From assembly GCF_002930615.1 (NCBI RefSeq), contig NZ_PSNX01000003.1, positions 338,066 through 402,065 on the forward strand: a stretch of DNA of 64,000 nucleotides, in the 5' to 3' direction. Below, piece after piece: positions 26,051-34,591 of this stretch. Numbering within the stretch: position 1 is the first letter of the stretch; every line of letters begins with the position of its first letter. The position numbers and the translations under genes are program-made. Source of the DNA: Caldimonas caldifontis. GTDB lineage: Bacteria > Pseudomonadota > Gammaproteobacteria > Burkholderiales > Burkholderiaceae_C. The notes under the pieces were generated by a model. It was not told where the DNA came from and did no database searches. It was given only the letters and a program-made list of their open reading frames with translations.

Positions 26051-27007
26051 TCACCGCGGCGCCGGTGTGCGGCTGCGCTGCCGGGCCTGCCCGGCCTCGA
26101 CGATGCGCTCGCGCATCCACACATGGGCCGGATGACGGTCATGCCGCTGGTGCCACAGCACTTCCACGTGCACCCCCTGCAGGGCCAGCGGGATGGGCTG
26201 GATCGCGAGCTCCTCCTCGAAGCCCGTGGCGGGCAGGAACTCGTAGGGCAGCACGGTGAGCAGGTCTGAGCCCGTGACCACCCGCCCGGCGGTGAAGAAC
26301 TGGTTGACGGTGAGCACCACACGCCGCGTGCGGCCCAGCGCGGCCAGGGCTTCGTCCACGAAACCATGCGCCCGGCCCGAGAAGCTCACCAACAGGTGGT
26401 GTGCCTCGCAGAAGCGGTCGAGCGTGAGCTCGCCCTCGGCCAGCGCATGGCCCTTGCGCATCACGCACACGTAGTGCCCGTCATACAGCCGCTGGTGATG
26501 GATGGTGGCCTGCCCACCTTCGGCCTCCAGCGCGGCCACGGCCTGGGGAAAGTAGCCGATCGCGAAATCGGCCTCGCCGCGCTCCAGCCAGGGGCGGGGG
26601 TCGCGGGTGGTGAGCGGCAGCACCCGCACATTGGTCAGGGCCTGGGTGGACTCGATGGCCTGCACCAGGGCCGGCAGCAAGGTGGCGGCTGTGGCGTCGG
26701 CCATCGCCAGGCGGAAGGTGGCCTCCTGGGTGCGCGGGTCGAAGCCGCGCGGCTCGATGGCCTCGCGCAGGCGCTCGAGGGCCGCGCGCACCTCGGGCCA
26801 CAGGGCCTCGGCCTTCGGCGTGGGCTTCACGCCAAAGGCGGTGCGGGTGACGAGGTCGTCGCCCAGGGCCTCGCGCAGCCGGCGCAGGGCGTTGCTGACG
26901 GCCGGCTGCGTCATGGCCAGGCGTTCGGCGGCGCGCGTCAGGTTCTGCTCGGCCATGACCTGGTCGAACACGCGCAGGAGGTTGAGGTCGAGCGTGCGGA
27001 AGTTCAC
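26051..27007 (-). CDS. LysR family transcriptional regulator (NahR/PcpR-like)
   Basis: A 318-aa LysR regulator with the subgroup-specific N-terminus LDLNLLRVFDQVMAEQNLTR and AMTQPAVSNALRRLREALGD, as in NodD/NahR/PcpR/LeuO-type proteins. The effector domain has FRLAMADATAATLLPALVQ. It is convergent with dadA and has no divergent partner close by; the next gene on its 5' side is a small protein of unknown role. Target genes cannot be inferred. Confidence 0.9.
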   Translation of the reverse strand: MNFRTLDLNLLRVFDQVMAEQNLTRAAERLAMTQPAVSNALRRLREALGDDLVTRTAFGVKPTPKAEALWPEVRAALERLREAIEPRGFDPRTQEATFRLAMADATAATLLPALVQAIESTQALTNVRVLPLTTRDPRPWLERGEADFAIGYFPQAVAALEAEGGQATIHHQRLYDGHYVCVMRKGHALAEGELTLDRFCEAHHLLVSFSGRAHGFVDEALAALGRTRRVVLTVNQFFTAGRVVTGSDLLTVLPYEFLPATGFEEELAIQPIPLALQGVHVEVLWHQRHDRHPAHVWMRERIVEAGQARQRSRTPAPR

Positions 27008-27069
27008 GCCGGCATCATGTCATAACCAACGTGAATGTCTGTGATTCCAACAATCCATTGGCGACATAC

Positions 27070-27085
27070 CTAGGGATTACCCTAG
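27070..27085. promoter_or_regulatory. CTAGGG-N4-CCCTAG perfect inverted repeat
   Basis: CTAGGG-ATTA-CCCTAG is a perfect 16-bp dyad ending 48 nt before the small gene at 27134. It is the most symmetrical of three such elements in the window. CTAG is generally rare in proteobacterial DNA, which adds weight to the match. Confidence 0.5.
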
Positions 27086-27133
27086 ACTTCCTTCCAACAC
27101 GTCAAGGACGGCGTGTACTGAAAGGAAAACACC

Positions 27134-27403
27134 ATGTCTGCCACCACCATCAAGCTCCCGTCGGCCCCGGTTGTCACCGCCGCTCCGCGCGGTGCGGCTT
27201 GGGCGGCCAGCATCTTTGCCTCGGTTGTGAACGGTCTGCGCGCCGTGGGCCGCAACATCGTCGAGCAGCGCCGCCTGTGGGCTGAAACCCGCGCCATCCA
27301 GGAGATGCTGCGCCTGGCCGACAGCTATGGCACCAGCCAGCCCGGCTTTGCCGCGGAACTGCGTGCCGCTGCCGCCCGCCTGCAGACCTCGCGCGACGAG
27401 TAA
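27134..27403 (+). CDS. small hypothetical protein (89 aa)
   Basis: An 89-aa protein: an Ala-rich N-terminus, then a segment AASIFASVVNGLRAVGRNIV and a charged helix EQRRLWAETRAIQEMLRLAD, ending in a predicted helical ELRAAAARLQTSRDE. It resembles small Burkholderiales proteins of unknown function with DUF1127-like character, though I cannot name a family with confidence. AAAGGA precedes ATG 27134, and a perfect CTAGGG dyad lies upstream. It is followed by a strong bidirectional terminator, so it is a monocistronic gene. Confidence 0.75.
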   Translation: MSATTIKLPSAPVVTAAPRGAAWAASIFASVVNGLRAVGRNIVEQRRLWAETRAIQEMLRLADSYGTSQPGFAAELRAAAARLQTSRDE

Positions 27404-27445
27404 GCGCTCACCTGAGGAAGCCTCGCCGGTTGGGCGGGGGCACGA

Positions 27446-27469
27446 AAAAGCCGCCCGTGGGCGGCTTTT
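27446..27469. terminator. bidirectional intrinsic terminator
   Basis: Perfect stem AAAAGCCGCCC / GGGCGGCTTTT with a 2-nt apex (effectively a 4-nt loop), giving T-tracts in both directions. It serves the small gene at 27134 and the convergent pckG. Confidence 0.88.
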
Positions 27470-27490
27470 GCCTTTTCGGGACCGGTCGCC

Positions 27491-29328
27491 TCAGGCCGAC
27501 AGGCGCTGGGTCAGCCGGTCCTTGGTGTCGACCAGTTCCTGGGGCAGGCGGTGCGAGAGCTGCTCGAACAACTCGTCGTGCAGCTTGAGTTCGTCGCGCC
27601 AGGCCTGCAGGTCCAGACTGGTCACCTGCACGTACTGGTCGGTGCTGAAGTCCAGGCCGTCCCAGTGCAGGTCGAGGTAGCGCGGGGTGACGCCGAAGAT
27701 GTGTTCCTCGCCGCGGCCATGGCCCTCGATGCGGTCGATCATCCACTTCATCACGCGCATGTTCTCGCCAAAGCCGGGCCACACGAAGTTGCCCGCTTCG
27801 TCCTTGCGGAACCAGTTGACGGTGTAGATCACAGCTTCTTGCCCAGGTCGAGCCAGTGCTGGAAGTACTCGGCCATGTTGTAGCCGGCAAAGGGCAGCAT
27901 CGCGAAGGGGTCGCGGCGCACGACGCCTTGCTGGCCGAAGGCCGCAGCGGTGGTTTCCGAGCCCATGGTGGCGGCCATGTACACGCCTTCCACCCAGTTG
28001 CGTGCCTCGGTCACCAGCGGCACGGTGGTGCTGCGGCGGCCGCCGAAGATGAAGGCGTCGATGGGCACGCCGGCGGGATCGTCCCAGGCAGGATCGAGTG
28101 CGGGGTTGTTGGTGGCCGGCACGGTGAAGCGGGCATTGGGGTGGGCGGCCTTGGCGCCGGTTTCCTTGGCGATCTGGGGCGTCCAGTCCTTGCCTTGCCA
28201 GTCGATGGCGTGCTCGGGGGCCGGGCCCATGCCTTCCCACCACACGTCGCCGTCGTCGGTGAGCGCGACGTTGGTGAAGATCACGTTCTCGCGTAGCGAG
28301 GCCATGCAGTTGGGGTTGGTCTTCTCGTTTGTGCCCGGGGCCACGCCGAAGTAGCCGGCTTCGGGGTTGATGGCGTACAGGCGGCCATCCGGGCCGGGTT
28401 TGATCCAGGCGATGTCGTCGCCGATGGTCGTGACCTTCCAGCCCTCGAAGCCCTTGGGCGGGATGAGCATGGCGAAGTTGGTCTTGCCGCAGGCACTGGG
28501 GAAGGCCGCAGCGATGTGGTACTTCTTGCCCTGCGGATTGGTCACGCCCAGGATGAGCATGTGCTCGGCCAGCCAGCCTTGCTCGCGGCCCATCGTGGAG
28601 GCGATGCGCAGCGCGAAGCACTTTTTGCCCAGCAGGGCGTTGCCGCCGTAACCCGAGCCATAGCTCCAGATCTCGCGAGTCTCGGGGTAGTGGACGATGT
28701 ACTTGGTCTTGTTGCACGGCCAGGCCACGTCTTTCTGCCCGGGCTGCAACGGGGCGCCCACGGAGTGCACGCAGGGCACGAACTCGCCGTCGGTGCCCAG
28801 CACGTCGTACACGGCCTGGCCCATGCGCGTCATGATGCGCATGTTCACCGCCACATAGGGGCTGTCGGACAGCTCGATGCCGATGTGGGCGATCGGCGAG
28901 CCCAGCGGGCCCATCGAGAAGGGCACCACGTACATCGTGCGCCCGCGCATGCAGCCCTTGAACAGGGCGTTCGGCCCGGTTTGCAGCGTGGCGCGCATCT
29001 CGTCGGGTGCCATCCAGTTGTTGGTGGGGCCGGCGTCTTCCTTCTTCGGCGTGCAGATGAAGGTGCGGTCTTCCACGCGGGCCACGTCGCTGGGGTCGGT
29101 CACGGCCAGGTAGCTGCCGGGACGCTTGGCGGGGTTGAGCTTCTTGAAGGTGCCGGCGTCGACGAGTTCCTGGCACAGCCGGTCGTATTCGGCCTGGCTG
29201 CCGTCGCACCAGTAGATGCTGTCGGGTTCGGTGAGGGCGGCGATCTCGGCCACCCAGGCCAGCAGCTTGGCGTTCTTGACGAAGGCGGGGGCATTCAGAC
29301 GCAGCCCCTGCATCACGGGTTGGTTCAT
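27491..29328 (-). pseudogene. pckG: phosphoenolpyruvate carboxykinase (GTP), frameshifted
   Basis: GTP-dependent PEPCK converts oxaloacetate to PEP for gluconeogenesis. The N-terminal frame (29328 to 27829, 499 aa) carries the GTP-type signatures including the P-loop [10 protein letters not shown] at 275-284 with C280/K282. It runs into a stop directly after HWLDLGKKL. The remaining 110 residues (IYTVNWFRKDEAGNFVWPGF...RLTQRLSA) continue in another frame from about 27832 to 27491. The span is one base short of 613 codons, so a net one-base loss (or a 3n+1 deletion, since the GKKL-IYTVNWF junction also looks short) explains the break. GGAG precedes the ATG. Either a real null allele or a sequencing error. 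Confidence 0.88.
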
Positions 29329-29801
29329 GGTCACTCCAAACATTGAAAGCCGAAAAGCGGGATTTGGAGAACCTCGAACGGGAACAGCCAGGAGATGGAC
29401 GCGCAGGCTGAGGCGCACGGGGCTCGCCAAATGCCGCAGGGCCAGCCCGCCGGGCCGGGGCGCACGGGCGTGTGCCAGGGCGGGTGGGCTGCTTCGGCCC
29501 GTTCGGGCTGCGTTGTGCGCAAGCCGGGCGAGTCGGAAGCGGCGGCCGGCCGGTGCACCGACTCGCCACCCCTGCGAGGCAGCCGTTCCAGTGTAATCGC
29601 GCCGTAACTCAAGGATGGCATGGGGTTATGCAAGTTCGGAATAGATACATGCCCGGTGCATCGTCCCTTGTGCGCGAGGAGCCCTTGTTTGCGGGGAGGG
29701 TGACGCAGTTGACGCAAGGCGCGCCTGTGATGCCAGGCGGCCTGTGGGCGGCGGGGCGGCGTGGCTAAGATGCCACCTGCGTCGTCCTGCCTTGACTCGC
29801 C
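29329..29801. other. long intergenic region between pckG and tupA-like gene
   Basis: 473 bp between divergent genes. It must hold the pckG promoter and leader and the promoter of the gene at 29802. The part from 29590 to 29680 is less GC-rich. I see no convincing small gene, RNA or repeat in it. Confidence 0.4.
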
Positions 29802-30680
29802 ATGTCCATCCATCGCCTTCCACGTCGTCGCCTCCTCCAGGCCGCGGCCGCCACCTCGCTGACGGCCTGGCTGGGCCCGGCCCTGGCGCAGCAGCGCCGT
29901 CCCCAGACCCAGGCCCTGCTGGTGGGGGTGGCCACCTCGCTGCACGACAGCGGCTTTGCCCTGCACATCCGCCGGGCCATCGCGCGCGACACCGGACTGG
30001 CCGTGGACAGCACACCGGGCGCCAGTGAGCGCATGCTTTCATTGTTGGAGCAAGGCGAGGTGGATGTGGCCATCACCCATGTGCCGCAGGCCGAGGAGGC
30101 CCTCTTCAAGCAGGGCCTGGTGCATGACCGGCGCTTCGTGGCCGCCAACCGCTTCGTGCTGGCCGGACCGCTGGAGCGCCCACCCGCACCCGCCAAGGGC
30201 CGCAAACCGCCACCGCCCAAGGACCCGCTGGGGCTGATGGGCGGCAGCGACGCCGCGCAGGCGCTGGCCCAGATCGCCCAGGCCGGGGCCCAGGGCCAGG
30301 CGGTCTTCGTGGCCCCGGCCGATCGCTCAGGGGCCCGCGCCAAGGAGCTGGCTCTGTGGCAGGCGGCCGGCACGTCCCCGTCGGGCGGCTGGTATCAGCG
30401 TGCGGCAGGCAGCATGGCGGAAACCCTCGCGCAGGCCAATGAACTGGGTGCCTACGTGCTGGTGGATCGCGGCGTGTGGCTGGCTTCCCGCCAGCGCGAT
30501 CGCCTGGGCGTGGTGGTGGAAGGCGATGCCCGGCTGGCCGATGTCTACCACGCGATGCGCTCCTTCCGCGTCAACCATCCGGCCGGCAAACTGTTCCTCG
30601 ACTGGCTGACCGGGCCCACCGGCCGCCGTGCGATCGCGTCGGCCCCGGGCGGCTACAGTGCGGTCGCACCGCGTGCCTGA
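29802..30680 (+). CDS. TupA-like (tungstate/molybdate-type) periplasmic binding protein
   Basis: A 292-aa exported solute-binding protein. The N-terminus (PRRRLLQAAAATSLTAWLGP, ending ALAQ) is a Tat- or Sec-type signal. The core starts LLVGVATSLHDSGFALHIRR and later has VFVAPADRSGARAKELALWQ, WYQRAAGSMAETLAQANELGAYVLVDRG and a C-terminal helix, a pattern like tungstate-binding TupA rather than ModA. The ABC partners TupB/TupC are not adjacent. A MOSC-domain gene follows 3 nt later, which fits a molybdenum/tungsten-cofactor connection. The metal specificity is inferred. Confidence 0.78.
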   Translation: MSIHRLPRRRLLQAAAATSLTAWLGPALAQQRRPQTQALLVGVATSLHDSGFALHIRRAIARDTGLAVDSTPGASERMLSLLEQGEVDVAITHVPQAEEALFKQGLVHDRRFVAANRFVLAGPLERPPAPAKGRKPPPPKDPLGLMGGSDAAQALAQIAQAGAQGQAVFVAPADRSGARAKELALWQAAGTSPSGGWYQRAAGSMAETLAQANELGAYVLVDRGVWLASRQRDRLGVVVEGDARLADVYHAMRSFRVNHPAGKLFLDWLTGPTGRRAIASAPGGYSAVAPRA

Positions 30681-30683
30681 GAC

Positions 30684-31256
30684 ATGGCACGCCGGCTGCT
30701 GTCCGTTCAGGTGGGCCGTGCCCGAAGCGTGAGCCTGCAAGGCCGTTCCGTGCTGAGTGCCTATGGCAAGCAGCCTGTGGCGGGTCCGGTCTGCGTGCGC
30801 AACCTCGGTCTGGAAGGCGACGAGCAGGCCGACCTCAGCGTGCACGGCGGCCTGTCCAAGGCGGTCTATGCCTACCCGGCCGAGCACTACCCGTTCTGGC
30901 GCACCGTGCGGGCCCAGGCCCAGGTGGCCGGCTGGGACGACACCCTGCCGCCGGGGGCGATGGGTGAGAACCTCACGGTCACCGGCTTGCTGGAGGGGGA
31001 CGCCTGGATCGGTGACGTGCTGCGGTTTCCGCGCTGCGAACTGGTGATCAGCGAGCCGCGCTTTCCGTGTTTCAAGTTCGAGGCCGCGATGGGCTTCCGG
31101 CAGTCGGCCAGGCTGATGGCCCAGTCAGGCTACTGTGGCTTCTACCTTGCGGTGCGTCACGAGGGTGCACTGGAGGCGGGGGAGGCCTTCGAGCTGATCC
31201 CGGGGCCACGTGACGTGAGCATCGCCGAGCTGTTCGCCGCCCGCATGAAGCGCTGA
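30684..31256 (+). CDS. MOSC domain-containing protein (YiiM-like)
   Basis: A 190-aa single MOSC domain protein, related to the C-terminal domain of molybdenum cofactor sulfurases and to YiiM/MARC-type enzymes. Typical elements are VRNLGLEGDEQADLSVHGGL, GAMGENLTVTGL, IGDVLRFPRCELVISEPRFP with a Cys (PCFKF) that could ligate molybdenum, and SGYCGFYLAV. ATG 30684 is 3 nt after the upstream stop, so it is translationally coupled to the TupA-like gene. Activity might be reduction of N-hydroxylated compounds as in YiiM; this is family knowledge only. Confidence 0.87.
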   Translation: MARRLLSVQVGRARSVSLQGRSVLSAYGKQPVAGPVCVRNLGLEGDEQADLSVHGGLSKAVYAYPAEHYPFWRTVRAQAQVAGWDDTLPPGAMGENLTVTGLLEGDAWIGDVLRFPRCELVISEPRFPCFKFEAAMGFRQSARLMAQSGYCGFYLAVRHEGALEAGEAFELIPGPRDVSIAELFAARMKR

Positions 31257-31351
31257 GGCCCCGGGTGGGGTCATCGGCGAGCGGCCTTGCGCGTGGCATG
31301 ATGGTCCAGCCGTCCCGCCGGGGCGGTTGATCCCAGAACAGGAGGACATCC

Positions 31352-31858
31352 ATGAGTCTGCTCAAGTTCCTGAAGGACGCTGGCGAGAAGCTCTTCGGTG
31401 GCAAGGAGGCCCAGGCGGCCCCGGCGCCCGCGGCCGACCCCGCAGCGGCCCAGGCGCGCGTCCAGGAAGCCAATGCGAAGGCCGCCGAGGCGATCCGCAA
31501 GTACATCGCCTCCCAGGGCCTGACGGCCGATGCGCTGGAGGTGAGCTTCGACGGCGCCACCACCACCGTCACGGTGTCCGGCGTGGCGGCGGACCAGGCC
31601 ACCAAGGAAAAAATCGTGCTGTGCTGCGGCAACGTGGCCGGGGTGTCGGCCGTCAACGACCTGCTCACGGTCGCGGCCCCGCCCGAGCCCGAGTCGCAGT
31701 TCCATCTGGTGGCCAAGGGCGACACGCTGTCGGCCATTGCGAAGAAGTTCTACGGCAATGCGAACGCCTACATGAAGATCTTCGAGGCCAACCGCCCCAT
31801 GCTCAGCCACCCGGACAAGATCTACCCGGGCCAGCTGCTGCGCATCCCGCCGGCCTGA
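31352..31858 (+). CDS. BON and LysM domain protein (Kbp/YgaU-like)
   Basis: A 168-aa cytoplasmic-type protein with an N-terminal amphipathic helix (MSLLKFLKDAGEKLFGGKEA), an Ala-rich linker, a BON domain (IRKYIASQGL to SAVNDLLTV, about 50-108) and a C-terminal LysM domain (HLVAKGDTLSAIAKKFYGNA to QLLRIPPA, about 118-168). This architecture and length match E. coli YgaU/Kbp, a potassium-binding protein. AGGAGG precedes ATG 31352. Its stop abuts that of the convergent AbrB-type gene in TGATCA. Confidence 0.92.
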   Translation: MSLLKFLKDAGEKLFGGKEAQAAPAPAADPAAAQARVQEANAKAAEAIRKYIASQGLTADALEVSFDGATTTVTVSGVAADQATKEKIVLCCGNVAGVSAVNDLLTVAAPPEPESQFHLVAKGDTLSAIAKKFYGNANAYMKIFEANRPMLSHPDKIYPGQLLRIPPA

Positions 31859-32935
31859 TCAGACCAGCCAGCCGCGGCGCGACAGCACGCGATAGAGCGG
31901 CCCGGCCAGCAGCACCACGGCCGCCATGCGGGTGACGTGAAAGGCCGTGACGATGGGCACGCCGAGTTGCAGCACCTTGGCGGTGATGCACATCTCGGCG
32001 ATGCCGCCGGGCGACGTGCCCAGCATCACGGTGGCCGGGTGCAGGTCCACCCATTGCGCGAGCACCCAGGCAAACCCTGCGCACAGCACGATCATGGCCA
32101 GGGTTCCGGCGGCCACGGTGGCCAGCCAGCGCGGTGCGGTGTGGATGAAGGCCGGCGAAAAGCGTGTGCCCAGCGCGACCCCGATGAAGAGCTGGCCGAG
32201 GTTGGTCATCCACGTGGGCAGGGCCGACAGCTCGATGCCGCTGGCCGTGAGGCCGGCGGCCATCGCCAGCGAGCCCAGCACCCAGGGGGTGGGCCGGCCC
32301 AGCCACTGCAGCAGACCCGCGGCCGCACACGTCAGGACGATGAGCAGCAGCAAGCCGGGGACATGCACCTCGGCGGGGCCTGGCACGAAGGGGTCGAGCC
32401 CTCGCAAGCCCAGGCCCTGGAAGCCGAAAGGGATCACCAGCACCACCATCAGGATGCGCACGCTGTGTGCCGAAGCCACCAGGTCCACGCGGCCGCCATG
32501 GCGCTCGGCCAGCATCGCCATTTCCGAGGCGCCACCGATCGCGCTGGCAAAGTAGGTGGTGGCCGAGTCGAGGCCGGTGATCTGCCGGTTCGCACGGGCC
32601 AGCACGAGCCCGAAGGCCAGGCCCAGCGCGAGAGCCCAGGCAATGCCCACCAGGATGGCTGCCGCATGGCCGACCACCACGCCCACCACCTGCGGGGTGA
32701 AGTACAGGCCCAGGGCGGTGCCGATGGCCCAGTGGCCGGCGCTGCGCAGCGTCAGGCTGCCGGTGAGTGGCAGCCCGGCCATGCACCCCAGGGCGGTGGC
32801 CAGGAGCGGGCCGATCATCCATGGCAGGGGGGTGCCGACCCGGCTGCAGACCCAGCCGGCCAGGCCCGCCCAGACCAGGGTGGCGCCGATGCGCAGGGGC
32901 CGGAGCCAGGATGACAGCGTGTGCAGGGTGGACAA
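31859..32935 (-). CDS. AbrB-type membrane protein (AbrB duplication family)
   Basis: A 358-aa integral membrane protein with about ten hydrophobic segments. It belongs to the 'AbrB duplication/ammonia monooxygenase-like' family (PF05145), not to the DNA-binding AbrB. The two halves are internally similar: LPWMIGPLLATALGCMAGLP near residue 40 and TPWVLGSLAMAAGLTASGIE near 215, each followed by LGLYFTPQ / LGTRFSPAF and by GGASEMAML / GGIAEMCIT. Transport or regulatory function is unproven in the family. It is divergent from the tonB operon. Confidence 0.88.
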   Translation of the reverse strand: MSTLHTLSSWLRPLRIGATLVWAGLAGWVCSRVGTPLPWMIGPLLATALGCMAGLPLTGSLTLRSAGHWAIGTALGLYFTPQVVGVVVGHAAAILVGIAWALALGLAFGLVLARANRQITGLDSATTYFASAIGGASEMAMLAERHGGRVDLVASAHSVRILMVVLVIPFGFQGLGLRGLDPFVPGPAEVHVPGLLLLIVLTCAAAGLLQWLGRPTPWVLGSLAMAAGLTASGIELSALPTWMTNLGQLFIGVALGTRFSPAFIHTAPRWLATVAAGTLAMIVLCAGFAWVLAQWVDLHPATVMLGTSPGGIAEMCITAKVLQLGVPIVTAFHVTRMAAVVLLAGPLYRVLSRRGWLV

Positions 32936-33047
32936 GGCGAGACCACGAGGACAGCGAAACCCAGCATGCTAGATCAAGTGCTGCGCAGCAGGACAATGCG
33001 CGCGATGGCCGCACCGATCCATGCCGTCTTGCGATTCGACCACATAT

Positions 33048-33066
33048 AATGCGAATCGTTCTCATT
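33048..33066. promoter_or_regulatory. Fur box with overlapping TATAAT
   Basis: AATGCGAATCGTTCTCATT matches 15 of 19 positions of the Fur consensus in the AATGATAATCATTATCATT register. It starts inside a perfect TATAAT at 33045-33050 and ends 1 bp before the tonB ATG, so Fur-Fe binding would block the promoter and ribosome access together. Confidence 0.8.
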
Positions 33067-33067
33067 C

Positions 33068-33829
33068 ATGACGCTGCCCGTGAACCCCTCATCCCCTGCC
33101 TCGCCGCCCTGGGTTGACCTGGATCCACGCCACCTGCCCGGTGCCGGGGACTCCGGCCTGGGTCGGCGCGAGCGTGCCTTGGCGCTGGCGGCCGTGGTGG
33201 CCGCACACGTGGGGGCGGGCTGGGGCCTGCTCCAGGTCGAGGCCGTGCGCACGGCCGTGGGGGAGGCGGCACCGATCTTCGTCGAGTTCCTGACGGCCGC
33301 ACCGCCGCCGCCCGAGCCGGTGCCGCCCCCGCCGCCCCCGCCGCCTCCGCCCCCTCCACGACCCGAGGTGCGCAAGCCCCCACCGCCAGCGCCGGTGATC
33401 ACCGCACCCGCGCCCCCCGAGCCCGCCCCCGCACCGTTTGTGGCGCCTGCGCCACCGGAGGAACCCCCTGCGCCGCCCGAGCCGGTGGTGCCCCTGGCGC
33501 CACCCGCCCCGCCGGCCCCGCCGGCGCCCCCGGCGCCGCAGCCCAAGACCGTGTCGGCCAGTGCCGTGCAGTACCTCACGCCGCCGCGCGTGAACTACCC
33601 GCCCCAGTCGCGTCGGCTGGGCGAAAAGGGCCGCGTGGTGCTGATGGTCCTTGTCGATGAGCAGGGCCGCCCCGTGCAGGCCCGCGTGCAGACGTCCTCG
33701 GGCTTCCAGCGCCTGGACGACGCTGCGGTGAACGCCATGCGCGGCGCACGCTTCCGCCCCTACACCGAAAACGGCATGCCCCAGGCGGTCTGGGTGCCGG
33801 CCCCCATCGTCTTCAATCTGGAGAACTGA
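33068..33829 (+). CDS. tonB: TonB energy transducer
   Basis: A 253-aa TonB that delivers proton-motive force to outer-membrane receptors. The N-terminal transmembrane anchor is at about 37-54 (ALALAAVVAAHVGAGWGLL), followed by a proline-rich spacer (about 78-160, including a run of twelve prolines and many PPAP/APPE units) and the C-terminal TonB domain (PPRVNYPPQSRRLGEKGRVV to FRPYTENGMPQAVWVPAPI). Start ATG 33068 lies directly after a Fur box; the leader is very short or absent. First gene of tonB-exbB-exbD-receptor-PepSY-receptor. Confidence 0.95.
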   Translation: MTLPVNPSSPASPPWVDLDPRHLPGAGDSGLGRRERALALAAVVAAHVGAGWGLLQVEAVRTAVGEAAPIFVEFLTAAPPPPEPVPPPPPPPPPPPPRPEVRKPPPPAPVITAPAPPEPAPAPFVAPAPPEEPPAPPEPVVPLAPPAPPAPPAPPAPQPKTVSASAVQYLTPPRVNYPPQSRRLGEKGRVVLMVLVDEQGRPVQARVQTSSGFQRLDDAAVNAMRGARFRPYTENGMPQAVWVPAPIVFNLEN

Positions 33830-33831
33830 AC

Positions 33832-34572
33832 GTGAACCCCGAAAACGCACTGGGCTTCGGCCACTTCATCGCCCAGGCCGATGCCGTGGGCAAAAGCCTG
33901 CTCGTCGTGCTGCTGCTGATGTCGGCCATCTCGTGGTACCTGATCGTCATGAAGGGCATCACGGCCTTCGTGCGCAAGCGCCGCAGCGAGGCCTTCCTGA
34001 ACTTCTTCTGGAACGCCAGCTCGCTCGAGCAGGTGCAAAACGAGATCGCCACCCACGGCGTGCGCGACCCGTTCTCCCACCTCACGGCCCACGCCATGCA
34101 CGCGCAGGCCCACCACGCCAAGTACGGGGCCGCCAAGCTGGAAGAGGCCGGCAGCGCGCAGGACTTCCTCACGCGCACGATGAAGAAGGTGCTGGACGAA
34201 GAGAACACACGGCTGGAGAACGGCCTGACGGTGCTGGCCACCGTGGGCGCCACCGCCCCCTTCGTGGGCCTCTTCGGCACCGTGTGGGGCGTGTATCACG
34301 CGCTGGTGGCCATCGGCATGAGCGGTGCCGGCACGCTCGACAAGGTGGCCGGCCCCGTGGGCGAGGCGCTCATCATGACCGGCCTGGGTCTGGCCGTGGC
34401 CATTCCCGCGGTGATGGGCTACAACTGGCTCACACGCAGCAACCGCGTGCTCACGGCCAAGCTCGACTCCTTCGCTTTCGACCTCTTCGCCTTCCTGTCC
34501 ACCGGCCAGGCGCTGGGCGGCGGCGGCCGCCAGGAAAACGTGCGCCCGCTCAAGCCGGCCGCCAAGGCCTGA
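33832..34572 (+). CDS. exbB: TonB-system proton channel ExbB
   Basis: A 246-aa MotA/TolQ/ExbB proton-channel protein of the inner membrane. Three transmembrane segments are visible: about 15-37, and after the cytoplasmic loop the pair TVLATVGATAPFVGLFGTVWGVYHAL and GEALIMTGLGLAVAIPAVMGYN, which carry the channel-lining conserved Thr/Gly residues. It starts with GTG 33832, 2 nt after the tonB stop with GGAGAA upstream, so it is co-translated with tonB. It works with ExbD and TonB. Confidence 0.95.
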   Translation: MNPENALGFGHFIAQADAVGKSLLVVLLLMSAISWYLIVMKGITAFVRKRRSEAFLNFFWNASSLEQVQNEIATHGVRDPFSHLTAHAMHAQAHHAKYGAAKLEEAGSAQDFLTRTMKKVLDEENTRLENGLTVLATVGATAPFVGLFGTVWGVYHALVAIGMSGAGTLDKVAGPVGEALIMTGLGLAVAIPAVMGYNWLTRSNRVLTAKLDSFAFDLFAFLSTGQALGGGGRQENVRPLKPAAKA

Positions 34573-34591
34573 CAGCGCAAGGAGCCCCGCG

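Noticed and set aside
29395..29607. 70-codon plus-strand frame in the pckG upstream region
   Set aside because: Gly/Ala/Arg-rich sequence without a family-like pattern, overlapping other open frames in the same GC-rich stretch; not supported as a gene.
33300..33545. C/G-rich repetitive stretch that could be a DNA repeat
   Set aside because: It is the coding sequence of the TonB proline-rich spacer; codon-level repetition explains it.
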